From DATAFF01 sp036257595 (lineage in GTDB: Bacteria; Pseudomonadota; Alphaproteobacteria; Rhizobiales; Aestuariivirgaceae), in the NCBI GenBank assembly GCA_036257595.1, contig DATAFF010000009.1, positions 3,665 to 67,664 on the forward strand: DNA of 64,000 bases, read 5' to 3'. The notes beneath the pieces were generated by a model, which saw only the letters and a list, made by a program, of their open reading frames with translations, ran no database searches and was not told where the DNA came from. Shown in pieces: positions 44,706 through 53,032 of this stretch. Both the position numbers and the translations under genes were made by a program. Within the stretch, counting starts at the first letter, position 1. Each line of letters opens with the position of its first letter.

Positions 44706-45785
44706 TCACTGCGCGAGCTTGGTCTTCACCTCGTCCCACAGCTCCTGGTTCTTTTGTCGCTGCTCGTCGCTCAACGGCGCCATCCATTGCACGCGCTTGA
44801 CCACCTCGGGATCGCCGAGAATGGTGCGGTTCATCGCATCGGCCGGCAGCTCGCCATTGGCTTTGGCATTGGCGGAAGCGGGGGCGCCGACATCGGTGTC
44901 CCAGCGCACATAGAATTCCGGGCTCACCATGAAATCGATGAATTTGGCGGCGCCTTCCGGATTGGGCGCCTTGGCCGCGATGGTAAGCCCGTCGAACCAG
45001 CCGATCGCGCCTTCCTTCGGAACGACGAACTCGACCGGCAGCTTCATCGCCTTTTTCGAGCGCGCCGCCGAGCCCGACCAGTAGACGGCGAGATCATAGT
45101 CGCCGGCGGCCATGTATTTGTTCCACTCGTCCTCGGACGACCAGAAGGTCCTGATCTGGGGCTTCAGCGCCTCGAGCTTGCTCTTGATCTTGTCGAGATC
45201 GGCGGGGTTGTTCATGTCCTGCCCGGTGGCGAGGGCCGCCAGCTGGATCGATTCGAGAGCGTCGTCGCGCCAGCCCACCTTGCCGGCATGGGTCTTGTCC
45301 CACAGCACCTCGATCGTGTCGGGGCGCTCGGCGACCTTCTTAGTGTTGTAGGCGAAAGAGGTGAGGCCCCAGACCCAGGAGATGGCCCAATGCTTGCCGT
45401 CCTTGACGAAACGATCGGAATCGCGCAGCGCCGGTGTCAAATCGTTGAAGTTGGTGATCTTGCCGGTGTCGATCGGCTGAACAAGCCCTTCATTCACCGC
45501 ATCCATGACGTAGATGTTGTTCATCAATACAACGTCATATGTGCCGGGGCTGGTCCTGAGCTTGGTCAACATCTCCTGCTCGGAGTTGAAATAGTCGTGG
45601 ACGACCTTGAGGCCGGTCTTCTTCTCGAAGATGTCGAGGGCCCATTTCTCGTCCGTCCCATAGCCTTGCCAATTGAGGACCTTGAGCTCTCCTTCGGCGG
45701 CGGCGGCAGGTCGGAAGGCTGCAAGCGCCGCGGCAGAGGCCGCAAGGGACATGAACAGGCGGCGGCTAACGGTCAACAACGGCAT
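44706..45785 (-). CDS. Periplasmic polyamine-type binding protein (PotD-like)
   Basis: A 359-residue binding protein. The signal peptide has a twin-arginine-like S-R-R-L-F-M-S-L-A-A and ends R-P-A-A-A-A-E. The mature start L-K-V-L-N-W-Q-G-Y-G-T-D-E is typical of PotD/PotF-type proteins (N-W-x-x-Y). ATG at 45785 follows AGGAG at ten bases. Neighbouring nucleoside genes raise the possibility of a different cationic or nucleoside-derived ligand, but the family signal is polyamine-like. Confidence 0.88.
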   Translation of the reverse strand: MPLLTVSRRLFMSLAASAAALAAFRPAAAAEGELKVLNWQGYGTDEKWALDIFEKKTGLKVVHDYFNSEQEMLTKLRTSPGTYDVVLMNNIYVMDAVNEGLVQPIDTGKITNFNDLTPALRDSDRFVKDGKHWAISWVWGLTSFAYNTKKVAERPDTIEVLWDKTHAGKVGWRDDALESIQLAALATGQDMNNPADLDKIKSKLEALKPQIRTFWSSEDEWNKYMAAGDYDLAVYWSGSAARSKKAMKLPVEFVVPKEGAIGWFDGLTIAAKAPNPEGAAKFIDFMVSPEFYVRWDTDVGAPASANAKANGELPADAMNRTILGDPEVVKRVQWMAPLSDEQRQKNQELWDEVKTKLAQ

Positions 45786-45879
45786 GGAAATCACTCCTGA
45801 TCGGGGCCAAGCATGGCGGGAACCGTGGGCCGAAACATTATCGAAAGCCTCCGCCAGCCGCAATTAGAGCATGAAGATG

Positions 45880-46794
45880 TCAGGACAGGAGCCGCGCCAC
45901 CTCATCGGCCGACGGGGCGGCGGCCGCCGCGCCCTTTCGCGTGGTCGACAGGGCGCCGGCGGCAGCGGCATAGCGCACTGCGGCGGCGAGGCCCGATCCC
46001 CGGTCCAGCGCGTGGGCCAAGGCGCCGTTGAAGCAGTCGCCGGCCGCCACGCTGTCGATGGTCTCGACCTTGAAGGGTGGCTCGAACCCCTCCGCGGCGG
46101 CGCTGCTGAAGGCGACGCCGCGCGCGCCGAGCTTGACGATGGCGGTGGCAGCGCCGCGCTGCCGGAGTGCCCGGGCAGCGGCGATTCCGTCATCGGCCGA
46201 GCGCGGCAGGGCGCCGGTCAGCGCCGCCGTCTCGGTCTCGTTGGGGGTGAGGATGTCGATCGCGGCCAACAGTTCGGGCGCGAGGCCGCCGGCCGGCGCC
46301 GGCGCCGGATCGAGAATGGCGACACCCCCGTGAGAGCGGACGAGCGCCGCGGCGGCGAGGCTCGCCTCCAAGGGCACCTCGAGCTGGAGGAGCAGCACCC
46401 CTGCCGAAAGGAGCGCCGCCCTGCCCTTTTCGAGGTCGGCGGTGCCGAGGACGCCATTGCCGCCGGGGACGATGGCGATGGTGTTCTCGCCATCGGCAGC
46501 GACATGGATCATCGCCATGCCGGTTGCACCATCAGGATCGACGGCGACCAGAGCGGTGTCGACCGCGAACCGCCGCAGCTCGTCGAGCACGGCATGGCCG
46601 AAGGCGTCGCCGCCCACCCGGCCGACCAAGCCGACGGTGCTGCCGAGGCGGCGCGCCGCGACCGCCTGGTTGGCGCCCTTGCCGCCAAGGCCGAGGCGAT
46701 AGGCCGACGCAAGAAGGGTCTCGCCGGGCTCAGGCAGGCGCTCGACATAGGCGATGACATCGCAATTGATGCTGCCGACCACCGCGATCGCCAT
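45880..46794 (-). CDS. rbsK: Ribokinase (PfkB family)
   Basis: A 304-residue PfkB kinase that phosphorylates ribose. The N-terminal V-V-G-S-I-N-C-D, the substrate loop G-L-G-G-K-G-A-N-Q-A-V-A-A near 42 and the catalytic V-A-A-G-D-C-F-N-G-A-L near 252 are RbsK marks. It follows the nucleoside hydrolase gene by one base, which releases its substrate. An AGAGCATGA motif lies just after the stop. Confidence 0.9.
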   Translation of the reverse strand: MAIAVVGSINCDVIAYVERLPEPGETLLASAYRLGLGGKGANQAVAARRLGSTVGLVGRVGGDAFGHAVLDELRRFAVDTALVAVDPDGATGMAMIHVAADGENTIAIVPGGNGVLGTADLEKGRAALLSAGVLLLQLEVPLEASLAAAALVRSHGGVAILDPAPAPAGGLAPELLAAIDILTPNETETAALTGALPRSADDGIAAARALRQRGAATAIVKLGARGVAFSSAAAEGFEPPFKVETIDSVAAGDCFNGALAHALDRGSGLAAAVRYAAAAGALSTTRKGAAAAAPSADEVARLLS

Positions 46795-46795
46795 G

Positions 46796-47701
46796 TCACG
46801 CCTCCTTGCCGCCCGCCAGGCGTTCCGCCATGCGCCTCAGGAACACGCCGATATCGAGCTCGGAAACGAGCCGGTGCGGCCCGCTCGCGTCGCGGGTCCA
46901 CACGGTCCGCCCCTGCCGCGGACCCGGCTCGGTGACGACGTCGAGCTTGCCGCGCTCATGGCGAAAGAGCTCGGGCCAGAGCAGGAAGCCGACGACACAG
47001 GCATCATGGATGGCGGCGGGGTGGCTGTCGATCCCGGCCTTGGGCATCAGCGATGCGACGAGCTCGGCGGGTTTGCTGCGACTTCGGGCGAGAGTCGCGG
47101 TGAAGTCCGGGCCGGCGATGACCTTGCGCGTGACGTCGAGCGGGACGATGGTGGCGGGGATCGCGCCGGCCAGCACGGTCGCTGCCGCATCCGGGTCGAC
47201 CCAGATATTGAGCTCTGCTTCCGGGGTGGCGTTGCCGCGGCCGATGGCGCCGCCCATGACCACCAGCTCGGCGATCTCCCCGCCAAGGCCGGGACGTGCG
47301 TGGAGGAGGCGGGCAAGGTTGGTGAGCGGCCCGAGGGCAATGAGCGTGCCTTGCGGTTCGCTGCGCCGATCGAGCCAGCCGCCTAGGGCGGCCACTGCGT
47401 CATCCGAGGCCGGCGATGGGGCGGGCTCATGCGCGAGCGCGCCGTCGCCGCCCCAGATCGCGGTCGAGAAGCGTGACGGATCGCGACGCGCCGCGCGGTG
47501 GCCGCGATGGACCGGCGCCGCGTGACCGAGCGCGGCAATGATGGTGCCGGCATTGGCGGTGACCATCTCCAGCGGGGCATTGCCTTCGACGGTGGTGACG
47601 AGGTCGATGACAAGGTCGGGCGAGGCGGCGGCAAGCGCGATGGCGACGGCATCGTCGAGGCCGGGATCGCAGTCGATGGCGAGAGAGCGTGGGCGGTTCA
47701 T
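46796..47701 (-). CDS. Inosine-uridine nucleoside hydrolase family protein
   Basis: A 301-residue nucleoside hydrolase that cleaves ribonucleosides into base and ribose. The calcium-binding D-C-D-P-G-L-D-D-A near 10 and the T-V-E-G-N segment near 36 are diagnostic; the V-M-G-G-A-I-G-R-G-N segment and a late D-A-C-V-V near 235 are also family features. ATG at 47701 overlaps the MFS stop by four bases. With ribokinase after it, the pair forms a nucleoside salvage step. Confidence 0.92.
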   Translation of the reverse strand: MNRPRSLAIDCDPGLDDAVAIALAAASPDLVIDLVTTVEGNAPLEMVTANAGTIIAALGHAAPVHRGHRAARRDPSRFSTAIWGGDGALAHEPAPSPASDDAVAALGGWLDRRSEPQGTLIALGPLTNLARLLHARPGLGGEIAELVVMGGAIGRGNATPEAELNIWVDPDAAATVLAGAIPATIVPLDVTRKVIAGPDFTATLARSRSKPAELVASLMPKAGIDSHPAAIHDACVVGFLLWPELFRHERGKLDVVTEPGPRQGRTVWTRDASGPHRLVSELDIGVFLRRMAERLAGGKEA

Positions 47702-48921
47702 GGTCGAGATGGCTCCTTTCGTCCATGCTCGGTCCACTCCACGACGAGGACGGAGGCGAGCACCAGCCCGGCAAAGGACAGGGCCAGCGGATAGAGCGTG
47801 CCGGCATAGCTTTGCCCGATCACCGTGCCGATGGCGACCGAAACGATGGTCGCAATGAAGCTCACCACTGCCGCGCCGACGCCGGCAATGTGCCCGAGCG
47901 GCTCCATTGCCAGGGCGTTCAGATTGCCGAAGCTGATACCGACGAAGAAGAAGCAGATCACCAGATAGCTCATGAGCAGCCAGAGCGGCGGCACGCCGCC
48001 GGCGAGCGCCACCAGCAGGACGAAGACGAGCGACAAGGCGCTGGCGCTGCGCAGAGCCAGGCTGCAGAGCCGCCGCATGCCGAAGCGCATGACGAGGCGA
48101 GCGTTGATGAGAGAGGCGCAGCCGATCGCCGCGGCGGGGACGGCGAAGGCAAGCGGAAACAGCGGACCGAGACCATAGATCTCCTGGAACATCTGCTGCG
48201 AGGTCACGAGATAGACGACGAAGGCGGCGAAGACGAGGCCGGAGGTGAGAGCATAGCCCAATGTGACACGGCTGCGCAGGCATTCCAGCATCGCGGTGGC
48301 GAGGTAATGCAACGACAGCTCGGCACGACGGTTCGGCGGCAGGGTCTCGGGCTGGCGCCAGAGAAACCAGGCGAGCGCCACCGAGCCAAGCACGAAGAGG
48401 GCCACAAAGATCCAGCGCCAGGAGCCGAAGTGCAGAATGATCTGGCCGAGCGCCGGCGCCAGCACCGGGGCCATGATGAACACCGCCATGACCAGAGAGA
48501 AGACGCGGGCCATCTCGCGGCCACCATGCCGGTCGCGGATCAGCGCCAGGGAGACGATGCGCGGCCCGGCAGCCCCGGCGCCCTGGAGGAAGCGGCCGGC
48601 GAGCAGGATCTCGAATCGTGTCGCCAGCAGGGCGAGCAGCGTGCCGCAGAGATAGAGGGCGAGGCCGAAGGCGACCGCCGGCTTGCGGCCGGTGCTGTCG
48701 GAGACCGGTCCGTAGAACAATTGCCCGATGCCGAGAGCCAGGAAAAACGCCACCAGCACCAGCTGACGGTCATTGGGGTTGCGAACCCTGAGCTCGGCGG
48801 CAATGTCGCCGAGGGCGGGCAGCATCGAGTCGATGGAGAGGGCGACCAGTGACATGAGCAGCGCAATCAGCGCGACAAACTCGCCGGTCGGCCGCAATCC
48901 CGGGTCAACCGTCCCCCGCAA
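47698..48921 (-). CDS. Bcr/CflA family MFS efflux transporter
   Basis: A 12-TM carrier; as called here 407 residues from TTG at 48921. Family marks are L-S-I-D-S-M-L-P-A-L near 27 and G-P-V-S-D-S-T-G-R-K-P near 70. The frame is open to an ATG at 49026, but that lies upstream of a good minus-strand promoter (48953-48981), whereas the TTG has GGAG eight bases before it and gives the normal family length. It overlaps the nucleoside hydrolase start by four bases, so it might export bases or nucleosides (inference). Confidence 0.8.
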   Translation of the reverse strand: MRGTVDPGLRPTGEFVALIALLMSLVALSIDSMLPALGDIAAELRVRNPNDRQLVLVAFFLALGIGQLFYGPVSDSTGRKPAVAFGLALYLCGTLLALLATRFEILLAGRFLQGAGAAGPRIVSLALIRDRHGGREMARVFSLVMAVFIMAPVLAPALGQIILHFGSWRWIFVALFVLGSVALAWFLWRQPETLPPNRRAELSLHYLATAMLECLRSRVTLGYALTSGLVFAAFVVYLVTSQQMFQEIYGLGPLFPLAFAVPAAAIGCASLINARLVMRFGMRRLCSLALRSASALSLVFVLLVALAGGVPPLWLLMSYLVICFFFVGISFGNLNALAMEPLGHIAGVGAAVVSFIATIVSVAIGTVIGQSYAGTLYPLALSFAGLVLASVLVVEWTEHGRKEPSRP

Positions 48922-48951
48922 CTTCGTTCTCCAATTCCCTGATCGGGCGGC

Positions 48952-48957
48952 TATAAT
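48952..48957 (+). promoter_or_regulatory. -10 element for the divergent kinase gene, shared with the opposite promoter
   Basis: A perfect TATAAT lies on the plus strand inside CTATAATAG, which reads CTATTATAG on the other strand, so both promoters use the same bases. The expected -35 position (about 48929-48934) is poor. The predicted start near 48964 gives a very short leader before the kinase. Confidence 0.4.
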
Positions 48958-48981
48958 AGGGGGATCGAGGTGGGATGTGAA
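48953..48981 (-). promoter_or_regulatory. Sigma-70-type promoter for the MFS/nucleoside operon
   Basis: On the minus strand TTCACA (48981-48976) is followed after 17 bases by TATTAT (48958-48953); each hexamer matches the consensus at five of six positions. The predicted start near 48946 is about 25 bases before the TTG at 48921. Confidence 0.6.
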
Positions 48982-50380
48982 TTCATCGGCATTCGGGGTA
49001 TCGGAAACGTCACGGACGAGCGGCATCGTGCATGCGCTGCACCGCCTGCGGCACCATGTCGACCGTTTTCTCGAGCGTCATTTCCCGGAGCGGCTCTATG
49101 CCCGCTCGCTGATCATCGTGGTGACGCCGGTCGTGGTGCTGCAGCTCATCATGTCCTACATGTTCATGGAGCGCCACTATGAGACGGTCACCCGGTCGCT
49201 GGCCGAATCCTATATCAGCGAGGTCGTGCTGCTGATCAATCTCTACAACAGGAGCGACCAGAGCCCGGAAGCGGCCACTCGCATTCTCGACATGGCCAAT
49301 GGCGATCTCAAGCTCGGCCTGTCGATCCTCGACAAGCAGTCGCTGCCGCAGCCGATCCCCACGCCCGCCTTCTCCAGCGTCGACCGCAAGCTCAGGCGCT
49401 ATGTCTGGAGCGATCTCAAGCTGCCGTTCTGGCTCGACACCACGGGCACGCCCGATTTTGTCGATCTCCGGATCGAGGTCAAGCCCAACACGGTGTTTCG
49501 CTTCGTGACGCCGATCGCGCGGGCCCACGCGCCGACCCGGCCGTTGTTCCTGTTCGCCATGGTGAGCTCGTCGCTGGTGCTGCTCAGCCTGGCGATCATC
49601 TTCCTGCGCGGCCAGATCCGTCCGATCCTGCGATTGGCCGAGGCGGCGCAAGCGTTCGGCATGGGGCGCGACGTCGCCAATTTCCGCCCGTCGGGAGCGC
49701 GCGAGATCCAGGAGGCATCCAACGCCTTCATCATGATGAAGGCGCGCATCGAGCGCAATGTCGAGCAGCGGACCGCCATGTTGGCGGGGGTGTCGCATGA
49801 TCTTCGAACCGTGTTGACGCGGCTCAATCTCGAGCTCGCATTGATGCCGGAGACGGCGGAGACGGCGGCGATGCGCGAGGACGTCGCCGAGATGCAGCGG
49901 ATGCTCGAGGGCTATCTCTCCTTCGCCCGCGGCGATGGCGGCGAGGAATCGCGCGAGACCGACATCGCCAATCTGATCAGCCAGATCGGCGAGGACTTCG
50001 CCCGCTCGGGCCGTTCCATCACGCTCGCTCTCCCCGACAGCCTGATGGCGTCGGTCAAGCCGCAGGCGCTCAAGCGCTGCATCGCCAATCTCGTCGCCAA
50101 TGCGATCCGGTTCGGCAAGGTCGTCACCGTCACGGCGTCGCTCGCGAACCGGGCGCTGACCATCATCGTCGAGGATGACGGCCCGGGGGTCCCGCCGGAG
50201 CGCTATGCCGACGTCTTCAAGCCGTTCGTCCGGCTCGACGATGCCCGCAACCAGGACACGCCCGGAACCGGGCTCGGCCTTGCCATCGCGCTCGATGTGG
50301 CGCGAAGCCATGGCGGCGACATCACGCTCGACCGGAGCGCCAGCGGCGGCCTCAAGGCGACGGTGACAATTCCGCAGTGA
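48977..50380 (+). CDS. EnvZ-like sensor histidine kinase
   Basis: A membrane kinase of 467 residues as called. One membrane segment lies near 47-66, a periplasmic domain follows, and a second segment near 195-215 leads to a HAMP domain. His274 lies in G-V-S-H-D-L-R-T-V-L-T-R-L, the EnvZ-type HisKA motif with Val where Pro is usual. N-box N-L-V-A-N-A-I-R-F and G-T-G-L-G-L-A-I complete the ATPase domain. I chose GTG at 48977, which has GAGGTGG at good spacing; GTG at 49028 is the alternative. No response regulator gene is adjacent. Confidence 0.88.
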   Translation: MNSSAFGVSETSRTSGIVHALHRLRHHVDRFLERHFPERLYARSLIIVVTPVVVLQLIMSYMFMERHYETVTRSLAESYISEVVLLINLYNRSDQSPEAATRILDMANGDLKLGLSILDKQSLPQPIPTPAFSSVDRKLRRYVWSDLKLPFWLDTTGTPDFVDLRIEVKPNTVFRFVTPIARAHAPTRPLFLFAMVSSSLVLLSLAIIFLRGQIRPILRLAEAAQAFGMGRDVANFRPSGAREIQEASNAFIMMKARIERNVEQRTAMLAGVSHDLRTVLTRLNLELALMPETAETAAMREDVAEMQRMLEGYLSFARGDGGEESRETDIANLISQIGEDFARSGRSITLALPDSLMASVKPQALKRCIANLVANAIRFGKVVTVTASLANRALTIIVEDDGPGVPPERYADVFKPFVRLDDARNQDTPGTGLGLAIALDVARSHGGDITLDRSASGGLKATVTIPQ

Positions 50381-50447
50381 GTGAATTCTGGAGCTTGTTA
50401 TTCAATCTCTGGTCGATATATAAGCATACGACAACGTGGAGGTTGGC

Positions 50448-50726
50448 ATGGTCGAAAGTTTCGAAGTGCGGATCATGCGTCACAAGAAGACCGGGCTCTT
50501 TTTGGCAATCAGCGATGATCTGAAGGGCCTTTATGTGCACGCCCGCACCGAGGAGGATCTGCTCGAGCGCATTCCCATCGCGGCCAGGGATATTCTTGAG
50601 GCCGAGACTGGCGAAAAGGTGAAGGTCTATCCGTCGAGTCCCGAAAAGACCGAGTTCGGTGACTTCCATCTCGTAATGATGAAGTTTGCCACGGAGCGTC
50701 TGAAGAGCGACGGCGGACGAATATAG
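50448..50726 (+). CDS. HicB-like/DUF1902 family small protein, possible antitoxin
   Basis: A 92-residue protein of HicB-like partial RNase H fold: F-E-V-R-I-M-R-H-K-K-T-G-L-F-L-A-I-S-D-D-L-K-G-L-Y-V is the typical strand pair, followed by a helix with E-E-D-L-L-E-R-I. ATG at 50448 has GGAGG at seven bases. The DNA is AT-richer than its neighbours, with the sequence 'gatatataagcatacg' upstream. An intact toxin gene was not found beside it; see the interrupted frame that follows. Confidence 0.65.
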   Translation: MVESFEVRIMRHKKTGLFLAISDDLKGLYVHARTEEDLLERIPIAARDILEAETGEKVKVYPSSPEKTEFGDFHLVMMKFATERLKSDGGRI

Positions 50727-50729
50727 GGC

Positions 50730-50903
50730 GTGCCTAAAGTCGTTTGGACTTACACCTGCCAAGAGATCCTATGATGGTGCGACGCTCCATTTGATCGAGA
50801 CGGGGCATTCCATACTATCCCTGATGCCGAAAGCCTGGAGGAGATCGAACGGATCGCCTTCATCAATCTGCTGAAAATAAGGTTAGGCATTCTTCCAAAC
50901 TGA
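50730..50903 (+). pseudogene. Interrupted small frame after the HicB-like gene
   Basis: From GTG at 50730 the frame reads M-P-K-V-V-W-T-Y-T-C-Q-E-I-L, meets TGA at 50772, then continues open in the same frame for 42 more codons (D-A-E-S-L-E-E-I-E-R-I-A-F-I-N-L-L-K-I) to TGA at 50901. The total of 57 codons is about HicA-toxin size, but the residues do not match HicA and I recognise no family. It may be a decayed partner gene. The rest of the gap to 50942 shows nothing. Confidence 0.25.
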
Positions 50904-50942
50904 TCATAAGGCCACGCCCGAGGCGGCTCGGTTCAGCCCCTC

Positions 50943-51938
50943 TCAATTTCGACCCTCCACTGCCAACACCGCCAGGCAGTCGCCGGGCTTGATCAGGCCG
51001 GGGAAGTGGCGGGCGACAAGCAGGCCGTCCATCGTGGCGCGGTAGGACCGCGGCGGCTTGCCGGTGCGATCGACCGGCCAGATGCGGGCGAGCTCATCGC
51101 CGCTCCTGACCTGCTGACCGAGGTCGACGCGCGGCTCGATCATTCCGTCATCCTCGCTGAAGATGAAGCAGTCGGTGGAGGGCATGTCGAGCATCACCGA
51201 GTCGCGCCGCTCGATCTCGCCTTGCAGGATGCCGGCATGGATCAGCAGGTTGCGGCAGCCGCGGCGCGCAATCGCCACGGAGCGGGCGGTGGCGGTGCCG
51301 CCGCCGCCAAGCTCGGTCGTGACGAACACCTTGCCCATCTTCTCCGCGATGGTGTCGAACATCCCGACAGCATCGATCTCGCGCAGCATCATCGAATAGG
51401 GTGCGCCAAAGGCCGCCATGGCGGCATGGGCGCGCGCCTGGAGCGCTGCATCGGGGAGGTGGTGAATGCTGGCAAAGGGCACGAAGTCGAGCGTGCGGCC
51501 GCCGGAATGAAAGTCGAGGACGATGTCGGCCTCAGGCAGGAGCGTGCGGGCGAAATAGTCGGCGATCTTCTCGGTCACCGTGCCGTCGGGACGGCCCGGG
51601 AAGGTGCGATTGAGATTGCCGCGGTCGATGGGAGAGGTGCGCAGGCCGGCCCGAAAGGCCGGATAGTTCATGAAGGGGACGATGATGACGCGGCCCTGGA
51701 TCCTCGCCGGATCGAGCTCGAGGGCGAGCTCCTGGAGCGCCAACGGTCCCTCATATTCGTCGCCGTGATTGGCGCCGGCGAAGAGCGCGGTCGGACCGCT
51801 GCCGTTCTTGACCACGGTGAGCGGGATCATCACCGAGCCCCAGGCGGAATCGTCGCGGCTGTAAGGCAGCCGCAGAAACCCATGGCGGACGCCGTCGGCG
51901 GCGAGATCGATTGTCGGAACGATGGGATTGTCTCTCAT
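50943..51938 (-). CDS. DoeB-like N-acetyl-diaminobutyrate deacetylase / aspartoacylase family
   Basis: A 331-residue zinc hydrolase of the succinylglutamate desuccinylase/aspartoacylase family. Zinc ligands are His58 and Glu61 in G-A-N-H-G-D-E-Y-E-G and His144 in D-F-H-S-G-G. The sequence style (M-R-D-N-P-I-V-P-T-I-D, S-P-I-D-R-G-N-L-N-R-T-F-P-G) fits DoeB of ectoine breakdown, but no other ectoine gene is in the window. ATG at 51938 chosen to fit the family start. The function is moderately sure at family level only. Confidence 0.75.
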   Translation of the reverse strand: MRDNPIVPTIDLAADGVRHGFLRLPYSRDDSAWGSVMIPLTVVKNGSGPTALFAGANHGDEYEGPLALQELALELDPARIQGRVIIVPFMNYPAFRAGLRTSPIDRGNLNRTFPGRPDGTVTEKIADYFARTLLPEADIVLDFHSGGRTLDFVPFASIHHLPDAALQARAHAAMAAFGAPYSMMLREIDAVGMFDTIAEKMGKVFVTTELGGGGTATARSVAIARRGCRNLLIHAGILQGEIERRDSVMLDMPSTDCFIFSEDDGMIEPRVDLGQQVRSGDELARIWPVDRTGKPPRSYRATMDGLLVARHFPGLIKPGDCLAVLAVEGRN

Positions 51939-52069
51939 GGGTGGGGTCGCCGGTTGCCTCGGGAAGGAAAGTCTCGGCCGCCAGCTCACCGCCAGACGCG
52001 CCCCGCGTCAAGAACCCATCCCGTGATGCTTGCGCGCGCGCCGGCTTGGCCTTATTCGGCTGAGGGGCA

Positions 52070-53032
52070 ATGATGGAGGATGGTCGAGGAATGGCCCAGG
52101 GCACCCATAATTTTCGCCAGGATCCGCGCAATGCCGAGATCCTCATCTCGGTCAATGGCGTGCTCCATAAACGCGACAGGGCCATGGTTTCGGTGTTCGA
52201 TTCCGGCTTCATCCTGGGCGACGGGGTGTGGGAGGGTCTTAGGATGCATGGCGGGGGGGTGTCGTTCCTCGACCAGCATCTCGAGCGGCTCTATGAGGGT
52301 GCCAAGGCGATCCATATGGATATCGGGCTGACGCCGGCCGAGCTCAGGGACCGGCTGTTCGATTGCCTCGAGGCCAATGGCATGACCGACGGCGTTCATA
52401 TCCGCCTGATGGTCACCCGCGGCGTCAAGGCGACGCCCTATCAGGACCCGCGGGTGACCATTTCGCCGGCGACCGTCGTCATCATCCCGGAATACAAGGT
52501 TGCCGATCCGGAGGTCGCGGCGCGGGGCCTCAGGCTGCACACCGTCCATGTGCGGCGCGGCTATCCCGATGTCCAGGACCAGAAGCTCAACTCGCATTCC
52601 AAGCTCAATTGCATCACCGCCTGCATCCAGGCGGCCGATGCCGGCGCCGATGAAGCGCTGATGCTGGACCCGCATGGCTTCGTCGCCACCTGCAACTCGA
52701 CGCATTTCTTCATCGTGCGGCGCGGCGAGGTGTGGACGTCGACAGGGCAGTACTGCATCCCGGGCATCACCCGCGGGAACGTCATCGCGCTCTGCCGCAG
52801 CAATGGCATCCCGATCCATGAGAAGGCCTTCTCGCTCTATGACGTCTATGGCGCCGATGAAGCCTTCGTCACCGGAACCTTTGCCGGGCTCGCGGCGGTG
52901 CGCGAGGTCGACGGGCGGCCGATCCGCCATCCCCTCGCGCCGCCGGAAGCGTGGAGCGGTCCTGGGCCGATAACGCAGCGACTGAGCGCCCTCTATCGGG
53001 CGCTCGCCGTGAAGGAAGCGGTGCGGCGATGA
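52070..53032 (+). CDS. Class IV (branched-chain/D-amino-acid type) aminotransferase
   Basis: A 320-residue PLP enzyme of fold type IV. Marks are V-F-D-S-G-F-I-L-G-D-G-V-W-E-G-L near 43-58, the PLP Lys178 in S-H-S-K-L-N, and G-I-T-R-G-N-V near 235. Two adjacent ATG codons follow GAGGGG; an in-frame ATG at 52091 has its purine tract too close. It overlaps the sulfotransferase-like gene by four bases. The amino donor is unknown. Confidence 0.9.
   Translation: MMEDGRGMAQGTHNFRQDPRNAEILISVNGVLHKRDRAMVSVFDSGFILGDGVWEGLRMHGGGVSFLDQHLERLYEGAKAIHMDIGLTPAELRDRLFDCLEANGMTDGVHIRLMVTRGVKATPYQDPRVTISPATVVIIPEYKVADPEVAARGLRLHTVHVRRGYPDVQDQKLNSHSKLNCITACIQAADAGADEALMLDPHGFVATCNSTHFFIVRRGEVWTSTGQYCIPGITRGNVIALCRSNGIPIHEKAFSLYDVYGADEAFVTGTFAGLAAVREVDGRPIRHPLAPPEAWSGPGPITQRLSALYRALAVKEAVRR

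Noticed and set aside
48922..49026. N-terminal extension of the Bcr/CflA transporter to ATG at 49026
   Set aside because: The extension lies upstream of the best minus-strand promoter, has no family homology, and TTG at 48921 has a good ribosome site and gives the usual length.
50730..50903. A selenoprotein with TGA read as selenocysteine
   Set aside because: No SECIS-like hairpin was evident after the TGA and the residues match no selenoprotein; decay is simpler.
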